Source: an uncultured Christensenellaceae bacterium
Lineage (GTDB): Bacteria > Bacillota > Clostridia > Christensenellales > Borkfalkiaceae
Reading direction: 5' to 3'
NCBI GenBank assembly: GCA_910587625.1
Contig: CAJUMW010000008.1
Span: 17,829-77,447, forward strand
Length of the DNA stretch: 59,619 bases
Positions 41,590-50,945 of the stretch are shown here, piece after piece (position 1 is the stretch's first letter; every line of letters starts with the position of its first letter). The position numbers and the translations under genes were made by a program. The notes below the pieces were generated by a model. It searched no databases and was not told the origin of the DNA. It saw only the letters and a program-made list of their open reading frames with translations.

Positions 41590-42063
41590 ATGAAATTGCA
41601 AGAACCTACGCCCGTAGTAGTGGGCGGTAACAATTACTTTATTCGTCCGTTCAGCGCGTTTACGGCGGCAAATATCAGTGGAGAAGTGGTTAAGGTAATC
41701 GTTCCGCTTCTCGGCTCTATTCTGCCGCTTATGAATACCAAAGACGACGCAAGCTCCGTTCTCGACGAGGACATCAAGGAGATTGCGCCTGAAATCGCAA
41801 AAGGCTTCGAGTCGCTGTCTGGCGATGCTTGCGAAGTATTGCTTCGTAGGTTGCTCGTAAAGCACGGAAACATTGCGGTAGAGGTCGAAGGTCAGGCGGT
41901 GCCGCTCACGGAAGACCTTGTAAACGAATTGTTCTGCGGAGAGGTGCAGGATATGTACATCCTCGCGTTCCACGTCATCAAGGTAAATTACAGCGGTTTT
42001 TTCAAGAAGCTCGGCGGCCAATCTGGAAAAGTCGCCGAGCTGTTGCAGAAGACAGCGAAGTAA
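41590..42063 (+). CDS. Tail assembly chaperone (upstream product)
   Basis: A 157-residue protein between tube and tape measure. It starts LQEPTPVVVGGNNYFIRPFSAFTAANISGEVVKVIVPL and ends in a Gly/Lys-rich tail. The slippery heptamer T TTT TTC (41997-42003) lies in its 3' end in the correct phase, so a fraction of ribosomes should shift -1 and add the product of the next frame, as lambda G/GT. Confidence 0.8.
   Translation: MKLQEPTPVVVGGNNYFIRPFSAFTAANISGEVVKVIVPLLGSILPLMNTKDDASSVLDEDIKEIAPEIAKGFESLSGDACEVLLRRLLVKHGNIAVEVEGQAVPLTEDLVNELFCGEVQDMYILAFHVIKVNYSGFFKKLGGQSGKVAELLQKTAK
41997..42003 (+). promoter_or_regulatory. -1 ribosomal frameshift site (T TTT TTC)
   Basis: The zero frame reads GGT TTT TTC AAG. 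After a -1 slip the frame reads TTT TTT CAA and stays open through 42278, with no stop between. The heptamer fits X XXY YYZ exactly. Confidence 0.65.
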
Positions 42064-42083
42064 ACCGCTACGGGGAACTGGAT

Positions 42084-42278
42084 TTGGACCAGTTTTCAGA
42101 TTTGGAACTCCGTATGTATACGTTAATTAAGGCGCAGTTGGCTTCAATGATGGAGTTGAAGGAATATTACACCCTTGACGAAGCGTTGAAGCTATACGCG
42201 CTCTATATGATGGAGGTAGACATCGAGCATTGCAAAAATGACGATATGAAAAAAGAAGCAGGGAGGGTCAAGAGATGA
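42084..42278 (+). CDS. Tail assembly chaperone, -1 frame extension
   Basis: A helical 64-residue stretch (ELRMYTLIKAQLASMMELKEYYTLDEALKLYALYMMEVDIEHC). It has no ATG or ribosome site at its start, only a TTG, and is continuous in the -1 frame with the gene before. It is most likely made as a fusion by frameshifting at 41997-42003. It overlaps the tape-measure start by four bases. Confidence 0.7.
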   Translation: MDQFSDLELRMYTLIKAQLASMMELKEYYTLDEALKLYALYMMEVDIEHCKNDDMKKEAGRVKR

Positions 42279-44419
42279 CGATAAGAGAGATTGCCATTGC
42301 GTTTGGATTTGAGGTCGATAAAGCATCCGAAAAGAATGTGGAAAAGACCGTAGGCAAACTGAAATCAATGGCTACAAAAGCATTGTCGGCAATCGGTATC
42401 GGTTTTTCTCTGGTGCAGATGAACAAGTTGATAGAGGAATGGCACTCGGTCAACAAAGTCTTATCAACCGTGAACACCGAACTGGATAGTCAAAAGGCAT
42501 TGCAAGATAGAATAACGGAAGCCGCTAACTCGTGTAAACTTAACTATGGCGATATGTGCAAATACGTCACAAGCCTCGTTAAGACGGGAAGCGGCTTTTT
42601 CTCTACCGCGGAAGACGCGGCGGATTTCTTACAGCTCGCAAATCAGTCGTTTCAGGTTGCGGGCGCAACAGAGTCGCAGATAGCGTCGCTCAACAGCGTG
42701 CTTACAAACACGTTCAACACGGGTAAGTTAAGTGCAGGCGGTTTCAATACCATAATGCAAAGCAGCCCAGACATCATCAACTACCTGTCAAAAAGTCTCG
42801 GCGTGTCAGAGAGTCAGGTTAAGGCGCTGGGACTGTCTGGAAGCATCACAGCAAAACAGCTTTACGCCGCGTTTAGGAACAGTGCGGACGGCATCAGTGC
42901 CTCGTATGAGAATATGAGGATGACTATATCGGATGTACTGCGCGTAATAAAAAACGAGTTCGGTACTTGGCTGTATCAAACCGACGAGGGATTGCAGCTC
43001 ACGCAAACCATAGGTAAGATTATGCTACGCACGTTCCGTGGATTTCTCGGTGTACTCAAAGCTGTGTCAAACGCACTTGAACGGCTTACAAATCTATTCG
43101 GTTCTACCGAAAGAGCGTTGCTGTTCCTTGCGGCGGCGGTTACTGCTATAATCGTGGCGTTTAAGTGGAAACAGATTGTCGCCGGAGTTAAGGCTATACA
43201 GGCCGCTCTGTCGTCAGGTCCGCTTTTAATAGTTCTTGCTATTGTTGCCGCGGTGCTGGCGCTCATTGCCGTCATAGACGATTTGATTGCGTTTGTTAAC
43301 GGCGACGATAGCTTCATAGGCGGATTGTTTGAGAAGCTGGGGGTAGACGCGGAAGGACTGCGAAAATCGTTACAGCAACTGTTTAGTACATTCAAGCAGG
43401 TGTTCGGAACGATATTGTCCGTGGTAGGACGAATAATCAGCGCAGTAATGCCAATATTGCAAAAACTGTTGCAGGCGTACTTCGATATTCAGCAAAAGAT
43501 ATGGGGAGTGCAGGCTCAAATCATACAGAAAGCATTAGAGATTATCATTGAGTTAGTCGAAATGCTGATACCCATTATAGATATAGTGCTTGAACTTCTC
43601 GACCCGATACTGGAAATTGTAACGCTTATAGTCGATGTGGTAATGATGCTCATAGATGCGGTAATGGCTTTAATCAAGCCGTTGCTCGAATTGATAAGCG
43701 CAATACTCAAACCGATTATGGCAATCGTCAAAGTGCTGGTCGGTATGCTGGAAGGGCAACTCGGTCAGGCGTTCAAGTTCATCTCAAACGTGGTAAACAA
43801 CCTTATAGCTGGGCCGCTACGCGGGCTACTTGACTTTTTGGGGCAGATTATCAAGTTCATCTCCGCTGTGTTCACGGGCGACTGGGAAACGGCGTGGAAG
43901 GCGCTTGGTAATATTCCTATTGCGATTATCAACTCAATTATAGGCGCGTTCGAGGGGATGATTAACTTCTTTATCGGGATGATAAACGGCATCACGTCGG
44001 CTCTCTCGTCCTTGTGGACGTGGATAGGCATTCCCGGCATCCCTGAAATTCCAGACGTATCGCTCGGCAGAATATCTTACTTGGCGCAGGGCGGTTATGT
44101 CGGGGCAAACAACCCGATGCCCGTAGTCATAGGCGACAACAAACAAGAAGGCGAGATTGTATCGCCTGTAAGCAAAATGAAGGCAACCGTACTCGATGCG
44201 CTCAAAGTATTTACTGGCGGCGCTATGGGTAGACGGAAAAACGAAGCGGCGCAAACGCTTGAACAGCAAAGTATAACGAAGAACGTAACGCAGAATGTAA
44301 ATATCTACAATACGTTTGAAGGCTCGAAGGACGTGCAGAAGACAACCTCAACTGCAATGCGTCAATCTTCGAGAGATATTACGAGCGAGCTTGCAAATGC
44401 GCTGGCGTATGCGAGGTAA
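42275..44419 (+). CDS. Tape measure protein
   Basis: A 714-residue protein, the longest in the tail operon. The N-terminal part has tape-measure features (VMSKSLGVSESQVKALGLSG-type segment INYLSKSLGVSESQVK, ITAKQLYAAFRNSADGI). Hydrophobic helices follow between about 265 and 350 and between 420 and 500, then a C-terminal LAQGGYVGANNPMPVVIGDNKQEGEIVSP. It sets tail length and is ejected with DNA. Confidence 0.9.
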   Translation: MTIREIAIAFGFEVDKASEKNVEKTVGKLKSMATKALSAIGIGFSLVQMNKLIEEWHSVNKVLSTVNTELDSQKALQDRITEAANSCKLNYGDMCKYVTSLVKTGSGFFSTAEDAADFLQLANQSFQVAGATESQIASLNSVLTNTFNTGKLSAGGFNTIMQSSPDIINYLSKSLGVSESQVKALGLSGSITAKQLYAAFRNSADGISASYENMRMTISDVLRVIKNEFGTWLYQTDEGLQLTQTIGKIMLRTFRGFLGVLKAVSNALERLTNLFGSTERALLFLAAAVTAIIVAFKWKQIVAGVKAIQAALSSGPLLIVLAIVAAVLALIAVIDDLIAFVNGDDSFIGGLFEKLGVDAEGLRKSLQQLFSTFKQVFGTILSVVGRIISAVMPILQKLLQAYFDIQQKIWGVQAQIIQKALEIIIELVEMLIPIIDIVLELLDPILEIVTLIVDVVMMLIDAVMALIKPLLELISAILKPIMAIVKVLVGMLEGQLGQAFKFISNVVNNLIAGPLRGLLDFLGQIIKFISAVFTGDWETAWKALGNIPIAIINSIIGAFEGMINFFIGMINGITSALSSLWTWIGIPGIPEIPDVSLGRISYLAQGGYVGANNPMPVVIGDNKQEGEIVSPVSKMKATVLDALKVFTGGAMGRRKNEAAQTLEQQSITKNVTQNVNIYNTFEGSKDVQKTTSTAMRQSSRDITSELANALAYAR

Positions 44420-44423
44420 TAAT

Positions 44424-44960
44424 ATGAGTAAAGCAAAAATACCCGCCTCGCTTGGCGGAATAGAGTTCGACTGCACTATAAGCAGAGAACGTACTTACGA
44501 AGCCGATGTTCCTGAATACCCCGTAGAGGGCGGTTTTACTGTATCGGACGCAATCTTGAAAAAGCCTCTCGGCTTGGAAGTGGTTGTGTTTGTTACGAAT
44601 ATGCCCGTAACGTGGGCGAAAATACACGCGGGTAGCAACCGTGTTAAAACGGTATCAGATGCCCTCGTAAATCTCTACCTATCAGGTAAACCCGTATCGT
44701 TCGTTACGCCGGATAAGGTGTACGAGAATATGGCAATCACAAAGTTAAGTTTGCCGGAGGAAGACTACGCGAACGCTATCGAAATCGCGCTATCTCTCAA
44801 ACAGGTTACTGTTACTTCGGCAAATACGATTGTGGTATCAAGTTACAATTACAGCGGAGGCTCGTCGGACAGCGCTGGCTCGTCATCCACAAAGGAAGAA
44901 GGGAGTACAACGAAAAAGAAAAGTATTCTCTCATCGCTGCTCGGCTGGCTTTTCAAATAG
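44424..44960 (+). CDS. Baseplate distal tail (Dit-like) protein
   Basis: A 178-residue protein right after the tape measure. GGIEFDCTISRERTYEADVPEYPVEGGFTVSD is typical of the N-terminal domain of Dit-like proteins in Rizzi-type tails. The last 40 residues are Ser/Gly/Lys-rich, probably flexible. It should join the tube end to the hub. ATG 44424 has GAGG. Confidence 0.7.
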   Translation: MSKAKIPASLGGIEFDCTISRERTYEADVPEYPVEGGFTVSDAILKKPLGLEVVVFVTNMPVTWAKIHAGSNRVKTVSDALVNLYLSGKPVSFVTPDKVYENMAITKLSLPEEDYANAIEIALSLKQVTVTSANTIVVSSYNYSGGSSDSAGSSSTKEEGSTTKKKSILSSLLGWLFK

Positions 44961-44968
44961 GAGGCATT

Positions 44969-45307
44969 ATGGTTTATTTCACACCGCCTGACAAGAACGA
45001 TTGCTTAACGCGCATAGTTCTCGATGGCGACGAATATCTCTTCAAATTCTCGTTCAACTACGAGGGCGGCTTTTGGGTTCTCGGCATCTACGAAAATGAA
45101 AACAGCCCGATAGTCGCGGGCATCAAGATAACGCCGTGCTTCCCTGTAAATTGGTACTTCCGTCAGTACATTAAATTGCCGAAGGGCGTTCTCGGCGTAG
45201 TAACACGCCTTGAAAAAATAGGTAGGCAAGACTTCGTAAACGGCAACGCGCAGTTCGTCTATATCACAAAAGACGAGTACGCAGAATACGTCGGAGGCGG
45301 TGCATAA
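44969..45307 (+). CDS. Baseplate plug-type protein
   Basis: A 112-residue protein. LDGDEYLFKFSFNYEGGFWVLGIYE and GVVTRLEKIGRQDF resemble the phage baseplate plug family found in this place. It overlaps the hub gene by one base. The role is inferred from position and resemblance. Confidence 0.65.
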   Translation: MVYFTPPDKNDCLTRIVLDGDEYLFKFSFNYEGGFWVLGIYENENSPIVAGIKITPCFPVNWYFRQYIKLPKGVLGVVTRLEKIGRQDFVNGNAQFVYITKDEYAEYVGGGA

Positions 45308-46197
45308 TGGCGAATTGGGATAGACAGTACAGGCTCCGCGCTGGCGTAGAAGGAAGCAAAGGGTTCGAGATAGGAGAACCCGATAAGACGACGAATTTGG
45401 CTATCCACATAAACTTTACGATAGAGAAGAGCGACTCAACAACGCTTAACACTACGAAGATTAAACTGTGGAACCTGAATAAAGAGCAGATTAACATCTT
45501 GACGCAGACAGGTTGCCAAATCGACATAACGGCAGGTTACGGTACGTCCCGTCCGGTGGTATTTAGGGGTACGGTTTCAAACGTCAACGAGTCGCTTGAC
45601 GGAGCGGACAGACTTGTCGAGATTGAAGCAGTAGACGGTTTTGCTGAATTAAGCGAGACCGTCGTTTCTGTTTCTTACAGTGGTAAAATATCAGCAGCAA
45701 AAATTCTCAAGGACGCGGCGGACAAATTGAGCTTACCCGTTAGTTATTCGGCTACGGCACAAGAGATACTCGAACGCTCTTACTTTTCTAACGGTTACAG
45801 CTTTGTAGGGTACGCTCAATACGTCCTTGATGATGCGTGTAGCAAAGCCTCGCTTATGTGGACCATACAGAACGGTGTATTGCAGGTCCGCAGGAGCAGC
45901 GAAGGCATCTCCACGGCATTACATAAGCTCAACAAAGATACGGGACTTATCAACATACCTAAACGTGTGTACAGCACTCAAACGGCAAATACGGACAGCT
46001 CAATAGATACAACGTCTGATATGCTTTACGGCTATGAGATAGAGTATTTTATGAACGGAGCAATCGGTATAGGCGACAGAGTATACGTTGAGTCAAGCCT
46101 CGTGAAAGGCGTTTATATGGTGTCGAAGCTCCAAATCGAGGGAGACAATATCGAAGGCAACTGGCAATGCACCGCGCAGATTACGGAGGTGTCGTAA
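45307..46197 (+). CDS. Baseplate hub protein
   Basis: A 296-residue protein. The N-terminal IHINFTIEKSDSTTLNTTKIKLWNLNKEQINIL, then ITAGYGTSRPVVFRGTVSNV and YVESSLVKGVYMVSKLQIEGDN are typical of gp27-like hubs that bind the central spike. The next gene, which overlaps by one base, encodes the spike-like protein. Confidence 0.75.
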   Translation: MANWDRQYRLRAGVEGSKGFEIGEPDKTTNLAIHINFTIEKSDSTTLNTTKIKLWNLNKEQINILTQTGCQIDITAGYGTSRPVVFRGTVSNVNESLDGADRLVEIEAVDGFAELSETVVSVSYSGKISAAKILKDAADKLSLPVSYSATAQEILERSYFSNGYSFVGYAQYVLDDACSKASLMWTIQNGVLQVRRSSEGISTALHKLNKDTGLINIPKRVYSTQTANTDSSIDTTSDMLYGYEIEYFMNGAIGIGDRVYVESSLVKGVYMVSKLQIEGDNIEGNWQCTAQITEVS

Positions 46198-46733
46198 TGA
46201 GTTTAATCGATTTCGTTGACGAGGTAAAAAACCTTGTAAAAGAACAGGTCAACAATATTCACACGGCCTTGCCGGGAGAAATCGTGTCGATAGATGCGAC
46301 CACTTGTCGAGCATCGGTTAGACCGAAAGCGCAGATGAGTTTTTCCAACGGTAAGGTTTTGGACTTCCCCATAATATCGGGAGTGCCTGTTGTCATACCG
46401 CAAAGTCCAGCGTCAGGCGCGGTAATCGCGTTTCCTGTAAAGGCTGGCGACCCGTGCTTGCTTATATTCAGCGAGCAGGCGCTTGACTACTGGTTCGAGA
46501 ACGGCACAACCAACTCACAAGTAAAGCACGGTCTATCAGGAGCTATCGCAATCCTCGGCTTAATGAAAACTCCGTCGAGCGATTTTAAGGACGCCATTGA
46601 GAACGAAAAAATCATTGTTCGCAATGGTAACGCATCTATCGCGCTCTCAAACGCTACTATAACCATTCGGGGAGATGTTACGGTAGAAGGCAACTTACTT
46701 ATCAACGGAGAAGTACGGCAAGTTACAGGCTAA
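46197..46733 (+). CDS. Baseplate central spike (Gp138-like OB fold)
   Basis: A 178-residue protein. LPGEIVSIDATTCRASVRPKAQM, IISGVPVVIPQSPASGAVIAFPVKAGDPCLLIF and a C-terminal VTVEGNLLINGEVRQVTG fit the Gp138-type N-terminal OB domain with a short beta-helix tip. It would puncture the envelope. Confidence 0.8.
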   Translation: MSLIDFVDEVKNLVKEQVNNIHTALPGEIVSIDATTCRASVRPKAQMSFSNGKVLDFPIISGVPVVIPQSPASGAVIAFPVKAGDPCLLIFSEQALDYWFENGTTNSQVKHGLSGAIAILGLMKTPSSDFKDAIENEKIIVRNGNASIALSNATITIRGDVTVEGNLLINGEVRQVTG

Positions 46734-46761
46734 ATTTCGAGCTATTTTACAAGGAGGCAAT

Positions 46762-47115
46762 ATGAAAGATTTAAGGCTTAACGAAGACGGAGATTTGCAT
46801 ATCACAGACGATGGAGATATTGCTTTTACCGACAGCGTTTTGCAAGCAATAAAAATCCGATTGAAATGGTTTCTCGGAGAATGGCGCATAAACACGGATT
46901 ACGGTATGCCGTACTTCGATGAGGTATTCGTTAAGAACCCAAGCACCGCACTCCTTGAAGACAGAGTAAGAACAGAGATTTTGACCGTCGAGGGTGTAGA
47001 GTCGGTTGAAAGCATCTCTATAAGAATAAACAAAACGACACGCGAAGCTACGATAAAATTTGTAGTCGTTGCGAACGGTCAAATAGGACAAGAGGAGGTA
47101 ATAGTAAATGTCTGA
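46762..47115 (+). CDS. Baseplate wedge protein (gp25-like)
   Basis: A 117-residue protein. LNEDGDLHITDDGDIAFTDS, AIKIRLKWFLGEWRINTDYGMPYFDEVF and VEGVESVESISI fit the gp25/W wedge family (DUF2634-like), which includes the EPR-type core seen in T4 gp25. It overlaps the baseplate J gene by eight bases. Confidence 0.8.
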   Translation: MKDLRLNEDGDLHITDDGDIAFTDSVLQAIKIRLKWFLGEWRINTDYGMPYFDEVFVKNPSTALLEDRVRTEILTVEGVESVESISIRINKTTREATIKFVVVANGQIGQEEVIVNV

Positions 47116-48571
47116 ATACGGCGTAACAGATAAAGGCTTTGTCAGAAAACGCTACGATACAATTTACGAAGAATTGCAGAACGACATAAAGGACGGTCTC
47201 GGCATTGATATATCAATCAACCCGAAATCGTTTTTTAATGTTCTCATCTCATCGTTTGCAGATAAGATTGCGACAGCGTGGGAACTGGCCGAGCAAACGT
47301 ACTATGCTCATTATCCTGCGACGGCAGAGGGCATCAACCTTGACTATGCTTGTCAGTTCGGCGGAACGATACGCGAAGAGGGCGCAAGAACGAAGTACAG
47401 CATACTGTGTTCAGGCACCGACGGAACGTCCATTCCTGCTGGAACGAGAATAGCATCAACCACTTCGCCGCAAGTGTACTTTGCGACGCTCGAAGATAAC
47501 ACGATTTCAAGGTCTTCCTGTAACAGTGTTGTTATAAGAGTTATGCAGGTAGCTGGCGAAGGGCATTACACTGTTTGGCTCAACGATACGGCGTATACCT
47601 ATTTAAGCCAAACGGAAGACGATAAGATGGCAATCCTCGAAGGGTTGCGCTCGTCTATTACCGACAATGATTTTACGGTATCTATCAATACGGACGACGA
47701 GTTCCTTGTTATTCAAAGCAAGAACAAGTATTTAAGCCACTCGATAGATATGACAGAAAACCTCTCAACGGAAGAGGTTACTTCGATAATCATCTTCGAG
47801 TCGGAAGAGTACAAGCGCATACAGCTCACGGAAGGAGCCATTACGGAAATCATCACGTCTACTGCGGGATTTTCGAGATGCACGAACTTGGCAATCCCTG
47901 TATACGGAAGAGAACGCGAAACGGATGCGGAGCTTCGGCAGTCTTACGCGAGGAAACAGTCGTACCGTTCCTCAACATTGCTTGAAAGTATTACGAGCGC
48001 GATTATGAACAACGTGGCTGAAATATCAAGCGCAGTCGCGTTCGAGAACGATACAGACCTCACGGACAGCGAAGGTAGACCACCTCACTCGATAGAAGTT
48101 GTCGCAGACGGCGGAGATGAAGCCGCAATAGCGCAACAGATTTTGCTGTATAAAGCGGCTGGCATACAGACCTTCGGTAAAGAGGTTGTAGACGTTCCCA
48201 CGTCGTTCGGGACTACGGTAGCCGTAAGGTTTAACCGTCCCGTTCCCGTTTATGTATGGCTCAAAGTTTCGGTAGTAAAGAACCCCGAAGAAGCAATGCC
48301 GCCGAATTACGAGGAACTCATCAAGAGCGCAATTATGTCCTACGCCGAGAATATTCGGGCAGGAGAAAATATCGTCATCCAAAAGGTCATAACGCCCATA
48401 AATACGCTTGTTTCGGGTCTTGCCTATATTTCCATTAAGGCTTACACTTCGCAAGACATAGAGGCAATACCGACTGATACAGACTACAATTTAACCTATA
48501 TCACGGTAGCATCGAGAGAGAAGGCGTATTTCGATGAAGAACGGATAGAGGTGGTAGTCGATGAAAATTAA
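47108..48571 (+). CDS. Baseplate J-like protein
   Basis: A 487-residue protein. YPATAEGINLDYACQFGGTIREEGARTK, GTSIPAGTRIAS, and RERETDAELRQSYARKQSYRSSTLLESITSAI followed by SIEVVADGGDEAAIAQQI match the baseplate J/gp6 wedge family. It links wedges around the hub. It overlaps the DUF2612 gene by 11 bases. Confidence 0.9.
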   Translation: MSEYGVTDKGFVRKRYDTIYEELQNDIKDGLGIDISINPKSFFNVLISSFADKIATAWELAEQTYYAHYPATAEGINLDYACQFGGTIREEGARTKYSILCSGTDGTSIPAGTRIASTTSPQVYFATLEDNTISRSSCNSVVIRVMQVAGEGHYTVWLNDTAYTYLSQTEDDKMAILEGLRSSITDNDFTVSINTDDEFLVIQSKNKYLSHSIDMTENLSTEEVTSIIIFESEEYKRIQLTEGAITEIITSTAGFSRCTNLAIPVYGRERETDAELRQSYARKQSYRSSTLLESITSAIMNNVAEISSAVAFENDTDLTDSEGRPPHSIEVVADGGDEAAIAQQILLYKAAGIQTFGKEVVDVPTSFGTTVAVRFNRPVPVYVWLKVSVVKNPEEAMPPNYEELIKSAIMSYAENIRAGENIVIQKVITPINTLVSGLAYISIKAYTSQDIEAIPTDTDYNLTYITVASREKAYFDEERIEVVVDEN

Positions 48572-49208
48572 CAAGATTGAGGCGGACCTACTCGAACAGT
48601 TCAGAAATCGCAAGAACATCGCCGCAATATGCGATGCGCTTGATAAGCAAACGGCAGCACTCGCGGAAGCGTTTACCGCTATCGCAAACGAAACAGACAT
48701 TGATACGGCAGTCGGAGCGCAACTTGATAGGATAGGAAATATCGTCGGGCTTACGCGCTCCGAAGCCGGAGTTCTTTGCGGACAGACGGGCTACCTCGAC
48801 ATTGTAGACGATGAGCTGTACAGAAAGTATTTGAAGTACAAGGCTTTTCGCAATTCGAGCGATTGTACCTATCAGTCCATTATAGCAGCAATGAGAGCTA
48901 TCCTCGGAAATGATGCAAAAATCAACTATGAGGAAGACGAGAATTTCCCTGCAACGCTAATCCTTGATGTTCGTACCAACGGAGAAGATGAAGTGTTCAT
49001 CGGCGGTATACCGCCTATAAAACCTGCCGGAGTTAACGTCGAGTACAAGGTAGATACGCGAGGGACGATAGAAGTATCTCACATTAAACGGTATTACGTC
49101 AGCGGACTTGCTTGCGGAACAATCAACTGTGGAGAATGGCCGAAAGATAAGCCGTTCCCTCGTTGTGGCGCTTGGTGTTGCGGCGAATATCCGCCCGAAG
49201 GTATATAG
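48561..49208 (+). CDS. DUF2612 baseplate protein (P2 gpI-like)
   Basis: A 215-residue protein. ANETDIDTAVGAQLDRIGNIVGLTR and DDELYRKYLKYKAFRNSSDCTYQSIIAAMRAIL match DUF2612, equivalent to P2 gpI, which attaches tail fibres. The C-terminal 35 residues are Cys-rich (SGLACGTINCGEWPKD, CGAWCCGEYPPEG). Confidence 0.85.
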   Translation: MKINKIEADLLEQFRNRKNIAAICDALDKQTAALAEAFTAIANETDIDTAVGAQLDRIGNIVGLTRSEAGVLCGQTGYLDIVDDELYRKYLKYKAFRNSSDCTYQSIIAAMRAILGNDAKINYEEDENFPATLILDVRTNGEDEVFIGGIPPIKPAGVNVEYKVDTRGTIEVSHIKRYYVSGLACGTINCGEWPKDKPFPRCGAWCCGEYPPEGI

Positions 49209-49216
49209 GAGGTAGT

Positions 49217-49528
49217 ATGGGACTTTTTACACAGAATTTTTTGGCAGAACGCCGAGAAGACTTCTTATCGCTTATAGATAGGTTTGAGTATGAAGTCGAT
49301 AACGGCGAGCAATGGCTCACGGCGGTGGAGCGCAGTCGGCAGATAGTCGGCAACTACATTCGGATAACACTGTTACTACCGAACGTGTTGCAGAGAGAGT
49401 ACAACATTACTGCTATCCGCATCATAGACGTGAACGGCAATGTGATAGGACAGTCTGATTTGAAAATAAACGTCAATTCAATACAGACCATTCTATATGT
49501 ATTCAGCATTTCTTATCAGGAGGTATAA
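49217..49528 (+). CDS. Small baseplate/fibre-associated protein
   Basis: A 103-residue protein between DUF2612 and the fibre gene, with GGAGG before ATG 49217. The N terminus is helical (ERREDFLSLIDRFEYEVD), the rest beta-rich (NITAIRIIDVNGNVIGQSDLKINVNS). It may join the fibre to the baseplate; the role is not certain. Confidence 0.6.
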   Translation: MGLFTQNFLAERREDFLSLIDRFEYEVDNGEQWLTAVERSRQIVGNYIRITLLLPNVLQREYNITAIRIIDVNGNVIGQSDLKINVNSIQTILYVFSISYQEV

Positions 49529-49530
49529 AA

Positions 49531-50931
49531 ATGGCAGAAGAAACAAAACAGCAAAGCAACGAGTGTACCTACCAAAAACAAACGTGGGTAGACCACTTCG
49601 TTGACGAAGCAGGCTTTGTGGTGCAGCAAGGAACGGCTATGGACGCTTTGCATTTCAACCACATTGAAGACGGTATCGAGGCGGCTCATAATCTTGTCGC
49701 ACAAGAGTCTGTTGACCGTGAAGAGGCGGAAACCGCTCTTGGAGAACGGATAGACAACATCGTCGAAGGAGAAACCAAAACCAAGAGCGCGGAAGAGGCG
49801 GACAAAGTTCTTCACTCGCTTACGGTAGGCGACAAAACCTTTGACGGTAGCGAAGACGTTAAGGTTGATGCGGGAGACGGCATCAAAATTGACGGAACGA
49901 CTATCAAGCATACCAACAGCGTTACCGCGGCAACCGCAAGCGGGGGTAGCGGAGCAAAAGAGTTCGGCGGGACGATAGATATTCCGTCCGTAACCTATGA
50001 CAAACACGGACACGTTACGGGAAAATCTACAACCACCGTAACGCTTCCGTCCAACGATGCAACTCAAAGCAAGCACGGCTTGATGTCAGCAGATGACAAG
50101 AAAAAGCTGGATGGAATGGCTGCGTACAAGGCAGGAACGGGCTTGTCGTTAAGCGGAGACACGTTCTCACTCAAAACCCTTGAAGATATGAGCTGGGCGG
50201 AGATTTCCGCAATATCGAAAGCTGGTAAAGCGGCATCTATCTTCCACGTCGGTCAAGAAAAGAAAATCACACTCTCAACTGGCGAGTCGGTAACGGCTGT
50301 TATCCTCGGATTTAATCACGACGATTTGACCGCTGGCGGAAAGGCTGGTATCACATTCGGATTAAAGAACTGCTTAAAGTCGGGGTACAATATGAACAGC
50401 TCCGACACAAACAGCGGAGGGTGGACCTCTTCGGCAATGCGTTCGAGAATGGCGACATTCAAGGGTTATCTCCCGTCCGACCTGCAAACCGCAATTCGTA
50501 CTGTAACAAAGAAAACAAGCGCGGGAGCGCAAAGCACAACAATCAATTCAACATCGGACGATTTGTTCTTGTTCTCGCACGTTGAAGTATTCGGAACAAA
50601 TTACTACAATCAAGGAGATAGCCCTTCACTGTATTCGGTTGCAGGAGAGGGTAAGCAGTACGAATACTACAAAGGAAAAACGTGGTGTAGCTATTATAAG
50701 AAAACCACGGTTGATAGCTTTGGAACCGCAAGAGATTACACCGCAAACAGATACTACCAAGAAAATTCCTACAAAGGTATGGGAGATACGGCTACTTCCG
50801 CCAGCTACTGGTGGTTGCGTTCGCCTACCGCCGGCAACAGCTCCAACTTCTGCTGTGTCTACTACATCGGCTACGTCACCGGCATCAGCGCGAGCAACAG
50901 CTACGGCGTGTGCTTCGGCTTTTGCGTATAA
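49531..50931 (+). CDS. Tail fibre / receptor-binding protein with variable C terminus (DGR target)
   Basis: A 466-residue protein. The N terminus holds a fibre-type motif (MDALHFNHIEDGIEAAHN). Residues about 105 to 190 are a Gly/Thr-rich shaft (KLDGMAAYKAGTGLSLSGD at its end). The C-terminal domain from about 215 (MSWAEISAISKAGKAASIFHVG, SGGWTSSAMRSRM, YWWLRSPT) is of DUF6273 type with a C-type-lectin-like fold. Codons 422 to 466 are the variable repeat of a retroelement whose template lies 1,024 bp downstream. The lectin face should contact the host receptor and be rewritten to change host range. Confidence 0.92.
   Translation: MAEETKQQSNECTYQKQTWVDHFVDEAGFVVQQGTAMDALHFNHIEDGIEAAHNLVAQESVDREEAETALGERIDNIVEGETKTKSAEEADKVLHSLTVGDKTFDGSEDVKVDAGDGIKIDGTTIKHTNSVTAATASGGSGAKEFGGTIDIPSVTYDKHGHVTGKSTTTVTLPSNDATQSKHGLMSADDKKKLDGMAAYKAGTGLSLSGDTFSLKTLEDMSWAEISAISKAGKAASIFHVGQEKKITLSTGESVTAVILGFNHDDLTAGGKAGITFGLKNCLKSGYNMNSSDTNSGGWTSSAMRSRMATFKGYLPSDLQTAIRTVTKKTSAGAQSTTINSTSDDLFLFSHVEVFGTNYYNQGDSPSLYSVAGEGKQYEYYKGKTWCSYYKKTTVDSFGTARDYTANRYYQENSYKGMGDTATSASYWWLRSPTAGNSSNFCCVYYIGYVTGISASNSYGVCFGFCV
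50794..50927 (+). repeat. Variable repeat (VR) of diversity-generating retroelement
   Basis: 134 bp aligned without gaps to 51818-51951. There are 17 differences, all where the template has A (7 or 8 changed to T, the rest to C or G). Positions include 50806, 50828, 50833, 50842, 50843, 50855, 50860, 50863, 50867, 50872, 50879, 50881, 50882, 50885, 50888, 50919 and 50926. The resulting changes alter 14 of 45 residues, mostly Asn codons AAC turned into Tyr, Thr, Ser, Ile or Gly. Confidence 0.95.
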
Positions 50932-50945
50932 TCCACAATCTATTA

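Noticed and set aside
40099..42021. 640-codon open frame on the minus strand
   Set aside because: It runs antisense to the sheath, tube and chaperone genes, which have ribosome sites and family features. The translation is Arg/Cys/Val-rich and looks like a shadow of the plus-strand codon use.
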